From positions 1 through 15,000 of the forward strand of contig JAEZEB010000080.1 in NCBI GenBank assembly GCA_023438115.1: a DNA stretch of 15,000 nt, read 5' to 3'. A program made the translations under genes and the position numbers. Below, piece after piece: positions 11,162 through 15,000 of the stretch; the first letter of the stretch is position 1, and each line of letters starts with the position of its first letter. The notes below the pieces were generated by a model. The model was not told where the DNA came from, searched no databases, and saw only the letters and a program-made list of their open reading frames with translations. The DNA is from Pseudomonadota bacterium (GTDB lineage Bacteria; Pseudomonadota; Gammaproteobacteria; Burkholderiales; Burkholderiaceae_C).

Positions 11162-12957
11162 CCACCCACGTTGCCCACGACGAATCCGACTTCGCGTCGC
11201 CCGCGGAAGTCGGCGAGGCCGAGCTCTACCACCCGAAGACCTTCATCGGCAAGTACGTCTGGAGCCAGGACGCGAAGGTGATCGCCATCCAGTACGGCCT
11301 CACGGCGATGGCGATCGGCCTCGTGGCGCTGGTGTTCTCCTGGCTGATGCGGCTGCAGCTGGGATTTCCCGGCGCCGTGGGCTTCATCGATCCCAGCACC
11401 TACCTGCAGTTCGTCAGCATGCACGGGATGATCATGGTGATCTACCTGCTGACGGCGCTGTTCCTCGGCGGCTTCGGCAACTACCTGATCCCGCTGATGG
11501 TGGGCGCGCGCGACATGGTGTTCCCCTACGTCAACATGCTCAGCTACTGGCTGTACCTGCTGGCGGTGCTGCTGCTGGTGGCCAGCCTGTTCGTGCCGGG
11601 CGGGCCCACGGGCGCGGGCTGGACACTCTATCCGCCGCAGGCGATCCTGGACGGCACGCCCGGCGCGAGCTGGGGGATCATCCTGATGCTCGTGTCGCTG
11701 GGCGTCTTCGTCATCGGCTTCACCATGGGCGGCCTGAACTACGTGGTGACGGTGCTGCAGGCGCGCACGCGCGGCATGACCATGATGCGGCTGCCGCTGA
11801 CGGTGTGGGGCATCTTCATGGCCACCATCCTGGCGCTGCTCGCGTTCCCGGCGCTGTTCGTCAGCGCGCTCATGATGCTGCTGGACCAGACGCTGGGCAC
11901 CAGCTTCTTCATGCCGGCGCTGGTCTCCAAGGGCCAGCAGCTCGATTACACCGGCGGCAACCCGCTGCTGTTCCAGCACCTGTTCTGGTTCTTCGGCCAT
12001 CCGGAGGTGTACATCGTGGCACTGCCGGCCTTCGGCATCGTCTCGGACCTGATCTCCACCCATGCGCGCAAGAACATCTTCGGCTACCGGATGATGGTGT
12101 GGGCCATCCTGATCATCGGCGGCCTCAGCTTCATCGTGTGGGCGCACCACATGTACGTGAGCGGCATGAACCCGTACTTCGGCTTCTTCTTCGCCACGAC
12201 CACGCTGGTGATCGCGGTGCCCACCGCCATCAAGGTCTACAACTGGGTGCTCACGCTGTGGAAGGGCAACATCCACCTGAACGTGCCCATGCTGTTCGCG
12301 ATCGCGTTCATCTTCACCTTCGTCAACGGCGGGCTGACGGGCCTGTTCCTCGGCAACGTGGTGGTCGACCTGCCGCTGTCGGACACGATGTTCGTCGTGG
12401 CGCACTTCCACATGGTGATGGGCATCGCGCCGGTGCTGGTGGTGTTCGGCGCCATCTACCACTGGTATCCCAAGATGACCGGCCGCATGCTGGACGACAC
12501 GCTCGGCAAGCTGCATTTCTGGGTGACCTTCATCGGAACCTACGCGATCTTCTATCCCATGCACTACCTGGGCTTCATGGGGATCCCTCGCCGCTATTAC
12601 GCGATCGGCGGCACGACCTTCATCCCGGATTCGGCGCACCTGCTCAATGCCTGGATCTCCATCGCGGCCTTCGTGGTGGGGGCGGCGCAGATCGTCTTCC
12701 TCTACAACCTGGCCGCGAGCTACTTCCGCGGCCGGCCCGCCGGCCCCAATCCCTGGAACGCCACGACGCTGGAGTGGCAGACGCTGCACACGCCGCCCAC
12801 GCACGGCAACTTCGGCAAGGAGCTGCCGGTGGTGTACCGCTGGGCCTACGACTACGGCGTGCCGGGACTGAAGACCGACTACATCCCGCAGAACGTGCCG
12901 CCGGCGGAAGTCGCGGCCGAAGCCTGGACGAAGCCCGCGCGGCCGGCCGGAGCGTAG
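11158..12957 (+). CDS. ctaD: Cytochrome c oxidase subunit I (CoxN-like heme-copper oxidase)
   Basis: The 599-residue catalytic subunit reduces oxygen to water at a heme-CuB site and pumps protons. About twelve membrane helices carry the ligands: His89 and His418 for the low-spin heme, His416 for the oxygen-binding heme, and His281, His330 and His331 for CuB. Glu283 and Tyr285 in GHPEVY mark the A-family oxidases, Tyr285 being the residue expected to crosslink to a CuB His. Lys359 and Thr356 in PTAIK match the K channel. Asp119 and Asn126 in ARDMVFPYVN match the D-channel entrance, though the usual NN pair is NM here. The start overlaps the subunit II stop by 4 bp. It sits in a coxMNOP-like operon and is probably the alternative rather than the main aa3 enzyme (inference). 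Confidence 0.95.
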   Translation: MTTHVAHDESDFASPAEVGEAELYHPKTFIGKYVWSQDAKVIAIQYGLTAMAIGLVALVFSWLMRLQLGFPGAVGFIDPSTYLQFVSMHGMIMVIYLLTALFLGGFGNYLIPLMVGARDMVFPYVNMLSYWLYLLAVLLLVASLFVPGGPTGAGWTLYPPQAILDGTPGASWGIILMLVSLGVFVIGFTMGGLNYVVTVLQARTRGMTMMRLPLTVWGIFMATILALLAFPALFVSALMMLLDQTLGTSFFMPALVSKGQQLDYTGGNPLLFQHLFWFFGHPEVYIVALPAFGIVSDLISTHARKNIFGYRMMVWAILIIGGLSFIVWAHHMYVSGMNPYFGFFFATTTLVIAVPTAIKVYNWVLTLWKGNIHLNVPMLFAIAFIFTFVNGGLTGLFLGNVVVDLPLSDTMFVVAHFHMVMGIAPVLVVFGAIYHWYPKMTGRMLDDTLGKLHFWVTFIGTYAIFYPMHYLGFMGIPRRYYAIGGTTFIPDSAHLLNAWISIAAFVVGAAQIVFLYNLAASYFRGRPAGPNPWNATTLEWQTLHTPPTHGNFGKELPVVYRWAYDYGVPGLKTDYIPQNVPPAEVAAEAWTKPARPAGA

Positions 12958-12961
12958 CGCC

Positions 12962-13660
12962 ATGACCATCGGGCTCGTCTTCCTCACCGGCCTCATGGCC
13001 GTGATCGTGGTGTGGCTGATGCGCCAGACCATCCATGTGCAGCCCTGGCAGGCGCACGCCGTCGCTGCCGAGATCCGCGTGGGCGCGGGCGAGCGTCCGG
13101 CCGCGAAGACGGCGCTGTGGGTCTTCCTTGCCGTGGCGACTTCGCTGTTCGTTCTGTTCGTGAGCGCGTGGGCGATGCGCCTGGGCCTGGCGGACTGGGC
13201 GCCGCTGCCGCGTCCGCGCCTGCTGGTGCTCAATACCGCGCTGCTGGTGGGTGCGAGCCTCGCGATGCAGTGGACGGTGCTGGCCGCGCGCCGTGGCGAG
13301 CGCGGCAGGGTGCGTCGCGGACTCGTCGCGGCCGGAGCGCTCACCTTCGGCTTCCTCGCCGGCCAGCTGGTGGTGTGGTCGCAGCTGCACGCCGCCGGCT
13401 ACTTCGCCTGGACCAGCGCCGCCAGCGCCTTCTTCTACCTGTTCACCGCCGTTCATGGCGTGCACGTGCTGGGTGGCCTGGTGGCCTGGGCACGCGCGGC
13501 GGTGCGCGAATGGCGCGGCGTGGATGCCACGCGTTCGCTGCTGGGCGTCGAGCTGTGCGCGACCTACTGGCACTACCTGCTGGCGGTGTGGGTGGTGCTC
13601 TACGTGCTGCTCGTGTGGGAAGGCGTCGGGCTGGCGATCTGTTCGTCGGTGCCGCTCTGA
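12962..13660 (+). CDS. Cytochrome c oxidase subunit III-like protein 1 (CoxO-like)
   Basis: The 232-residue membrane protein has about six or seven helices and belongs to the subunit III family by position and by the HGVHV motif (His165, His168) and the C-terminal YWHYLLAVW (202-210). Two usual subunit III residues are missing: the helix III glutamate position is Val138 (GQLVVWSQL, where the neighbouring subunit III has QAFEWSKL), and the aspartate of YWHFVD is replaced. It is therefore a diverged copy, as expected for CoxO, which occurs with a second subunit III in coxMNOP operons. It probably stabilises the complex rather than replacing a full subunit III. The start lies 4 bp after the subunit I stop. 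Confidence 0.85.
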   Translation: MTIGLVFLTGLMAVIVVWLMRQTIHVQPWQAHAVAAEIRVGAGERPAAKTALWVFLAVATSLFVLFVSAWAMRLGLADWAPLPRPRLLVLNTALLVGASLAMQWTVLAARRGERGRVRRGLVAAGALTFGFLAGQLVVWSQLHAAGYFAWTSAASAFFYLFTAVHGVHVLGGLVAWARAAVREWRGVDATRSLLGVELCATYWHYLLAVWVVLYVLLVWEGVGLAICSSVPL

Positions 13661-13678
13661 GGACGAAAGGAGCCACCC

Positions 13679-14419
13679 ATGGCCATCACGCACGAAGCAG
13701 GCCGCGTTACCGGCCCGGCCCCCGCCGGCACGCTGCGCACGCCCGGCGCCTGGGAGCAGGTGGTCGCCGACGTCGCTTCGGACCAGCGCGCCTTCAAGGG
13801 CGTGCCCTGGGGCAAGCCGATGATGTGGATCTTCCTGCTGAGCGACACCTTCATCTTCGGCAGCTTCCTCATCTCGTACATGACGGTGCGCATGTCCACG
13901 CCCGTGCCCTGGCCCAATCCCAGCGAGGTGTTCGCGTTGACGATGTTCGGGCGCAGCGTCCCGCTGCTGCTGATCGCAATCATGACCTTCGTGCTGATCA
14001 GCAGCAGCGGCACCATGGCCCTGGCCGTCAACTACGGCTACCGGCGCGACCGCAAGACGACTTTCTACCTGCTGCTGGTGACGGCGGCGCTGGGCGCGAC
14101 CTTCGTGGGCATGCAGGCCTTCGAGTGGTCGAAGCTGATCGCCGAGGGCGTGCGGCCCTGGAGCAATCCCTGGGGCGCGGCGCAGTTCGGATCGTCCTTC
14201 TTCATGATCACGGGCTTCCACGGCACGCACGTGACGATCGGCGTGATCTTCCTGCTGATCGTGGCGATGAAGGTGTGGCGCGGCGACCTCGACCACGAGC
14301 GGCCGGGCTTCCTCACCGGCCGCAAGGGCAACTACGAGATCGTGGAGATCATGGGCCTGTACTGGCACTTCGTGGACCTCGTGTGGGTCTTCATCTTCGC
14401 GTTCTTCTATCTCTGGTAG
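13679..14419 (+). CDS. Cytochrome c oxidase subunit III (CoxP-like)
   Basis: The 246-residue protein is a canonical-looking subunit III. A hydrophilic N terminus of about 45 residues precedes about five to seven membrane helices. It keeps the conserved Glu149 in QAFEWSKL, His181 and His184 in GFHGTHVTIGV, and Tyr228 to Asp233 in YWHFVD. Subunit III supports proton uptake and enzyme stability in aa3-type oxidases. AAAGGAG lies 6 bases before the ATG, a strong ribosome-binding site. Together with the preceding gene it gives the operon two subunit III-like proteins. Confidence 0.93.
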   Translation: MAITHEAGRVTGPAPAGTLRTPGAWEQVVADVASDQRAFKGVPWGKPMMWIFLLSDTFIFGSFLISYMTVRMSTPVPWPNPSEVFALTMFGRSVPLLLIAIMTFVLISSSGTMALAVNYGYRRDRKTTFYLLLVTAALGATFVGMQAFEWSKLIAEGVRPWSNPWGAAQFGSSFFMITGFHGTHVTIGVIFLLIVAMKVWRGDLDHERPGFLTGRKGNYEIVEIMGLYWHFVDLVWVFIFAFFYLW

Positions 14420-14428
14420 GAGGCAGCC

Positions 14429-14812
14429 ATGGACCACGCCGACCACGCGCACGGAACGCAACCCGCCTCCCACGACAAGGGGCAGCAGCACCCGCTGGGC
14501 GTCTACTTCAAGATCTGGGGCCTGCTGTTCGTGCTGAGCGCGGCCTCGTACGCCGTGGACTACTACCAGCTGCAGGGCCTGCTGCGCTGGTCGCTGATCA
14601 TCATCTTCATGCTGCTGAAGGCAGGGCTGATCGTCGCGGTCTTCATGCACATGATGTGGGAGCGGCTCGCGCTGATCTACGCCATCCTCGTGCCGCCGCT
14701 GCTGCTGGTCACGCTGGTGGGCATAGGCGCGCTGGAGGCCGACTACACGCTGGGCGCGCGCAACGCCTTCTTCGCGCCCGAGGCCACGCAACCCGCGCCG
14801 CCCAGGCACTAG
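14429..14812 (+). CDS. Cytochrome c oxidase subunit IV-like small membrane protein
   Basis: The 127-residue protein has a His/Asp-rich cytoplasmic N terminus (MDHADHAHGTQ) and three hydrophobic segments at about residues 24-44, 50-70 and 76-98. The segment LLKAGLIVAVFMHMMWE is typical of the prokaryotic cytochrome c oxidase subunit IV family, which packs against subunits I and III; its role is mainly structural. AGGAGG overlaps the stop of the preceding gene and sits 6 bases from the ATG. The C-terminal tail (about 105-127) is hydrophilic and ends PAPPRH. It is the last clear oxidase gene in the window. Confidence 0.88.
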   Translation: MDHADHAHGTQPASHDKGQQHPLGVYFKIWGLLFVLSAASYAVDYYQLQGLLRWSLIIIFMLLKAGLIVAVFMHMMWERLALIYAILVPPLLLVTLVGIGALEADYTLGARNAFFAPEATQPAPPRH

Positions 14813-14819
14813 GGCGCCC

Positions 14820-15000
14820 ATGGACCGGCGCGTCTACTGGCTGCTGCCCGACGCGGCGAGCGCGCGGGCGACGATGGACGACCTGCTGCGTGCCGGCCTG
14901 CCGCTGCGCCGCATGCACTTCGTGGCGCGCGACGAAACCGATCTCGCCGGCCTGCATGCGGCCAACGTGTTGCAGACCTCGGAGGTCGTGCGCTCGGCCG
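14820..15000 (+). CDS. partial small protein, DUF1269/general stress-like, cut by window end
   Basis: Sixty codons are visible, starting at the ATG 7 bp after the subunit IV stop, with AGGG upstream. The peptide runs MDRRVYWLLPD, then SARATMDDLLRAGLPLRRM, then HFVARDETDLAGLHAANVLQ. This strand-helix-strand start and the DxxLHxANVLQTS segment resemble betaproteobacterial DUF1269-type proteins, in which a glycine-rich membrane segment usually follows. That family's function is not known to me beyond a link with general stress. It may be the last gene of the oxidase operon or the start of the next unit. The 3' end lies outside the window. Confidence 0.7.
   Translation, partial: MDRRVYWLLPDAASARATMDDLLRAGLPLRRMHFVARDETDLAGLHAANVLQTSEVVRSA

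Noticed and set aside
12644..14821. Minus-strand open frame of 725 codons opposite the oxidase genes
   Set aside because: His/Gln/Arg-rich shadow frame; the plus strand encodes four well-motifed oxidase proteins with good ribosome-binding sites.

Overview
The window is chromosomal DNA from a GC-rich Gram-negative bacterium. The imuA-imuB-dnaE2 cassette with a gamma/beta-type LexA box, a coxMNOP-like oxidase operon and the style of the dispersed palindromic repeats suggest a betaproteobacterium of the Burkholderiales, perhaps Comamonadaceae. That placement is inference; no rRNA or other marker gene is present.

Layout. (1) 35-3460, minus strand: an ABC half-exporter, a 3-methyladenine DNA glycosylase that overlaps its 3' end, and an EamA/DMT-type permease. 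(2) 3569-3588: a LexA (SOS) box overlapping a likely -10 element. (3) 3601-9044, plus strand: imuA, imuB and dnaE2, the inducible translesion-synthesis mutasome, tightly packed (32-bp overlap, then a 10-bp gap). (4) 9069-9479, minus strand: a small uncharacterised protein, convergent with dnaE2. (5) 9480-9674: a divergent intergenic region with an inverted repeat and weak promoter candidates. (6) 9675-14812, plus strand: a heme-copper oxidase operon. It holds a possible 35-codon leader ORF, a subunit II carrying CuA plus two fused cytochrome c domains, subunit I, two subunit III-like proteins and a subunit IV-like protein. (7) 14820-15000: the first 60 codons of a small protein resembling DUF1269/general stress proteins, cut by the window edge.

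How the genes work together. DNA damage should relieve LexA and induce ImuA, ImuB (a catalytically inactive Y-family polymerase used as a clamp and partner adaptor) and DnaE2 (the error-prone polymerase). The glycosylase next door deals with alkylated bases but does not look LexA-controlled. The oxidase operon encodes an alternative aa3/caa3-type terminal oxidase in which electrons can enter CuA through covalently attached c-hemes.

The most unusual feature is that each of the three mutasome genes carries an in-frame palindromic repeat. imuA holds a 93-bp inverted pair of one family. imuB and dnaE2 hold inverted dimers of a second family, a 26-bp hairpin whose stem bases covary between copies. 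dnaE2 also holds a third short element flanked by an 8-bp direct repeat. All reading frames stay open, so the repeats are translated as extra peptide. I found no CRISPR array, tRNA, rRNA, transposase or clearly undescribed multigene system.
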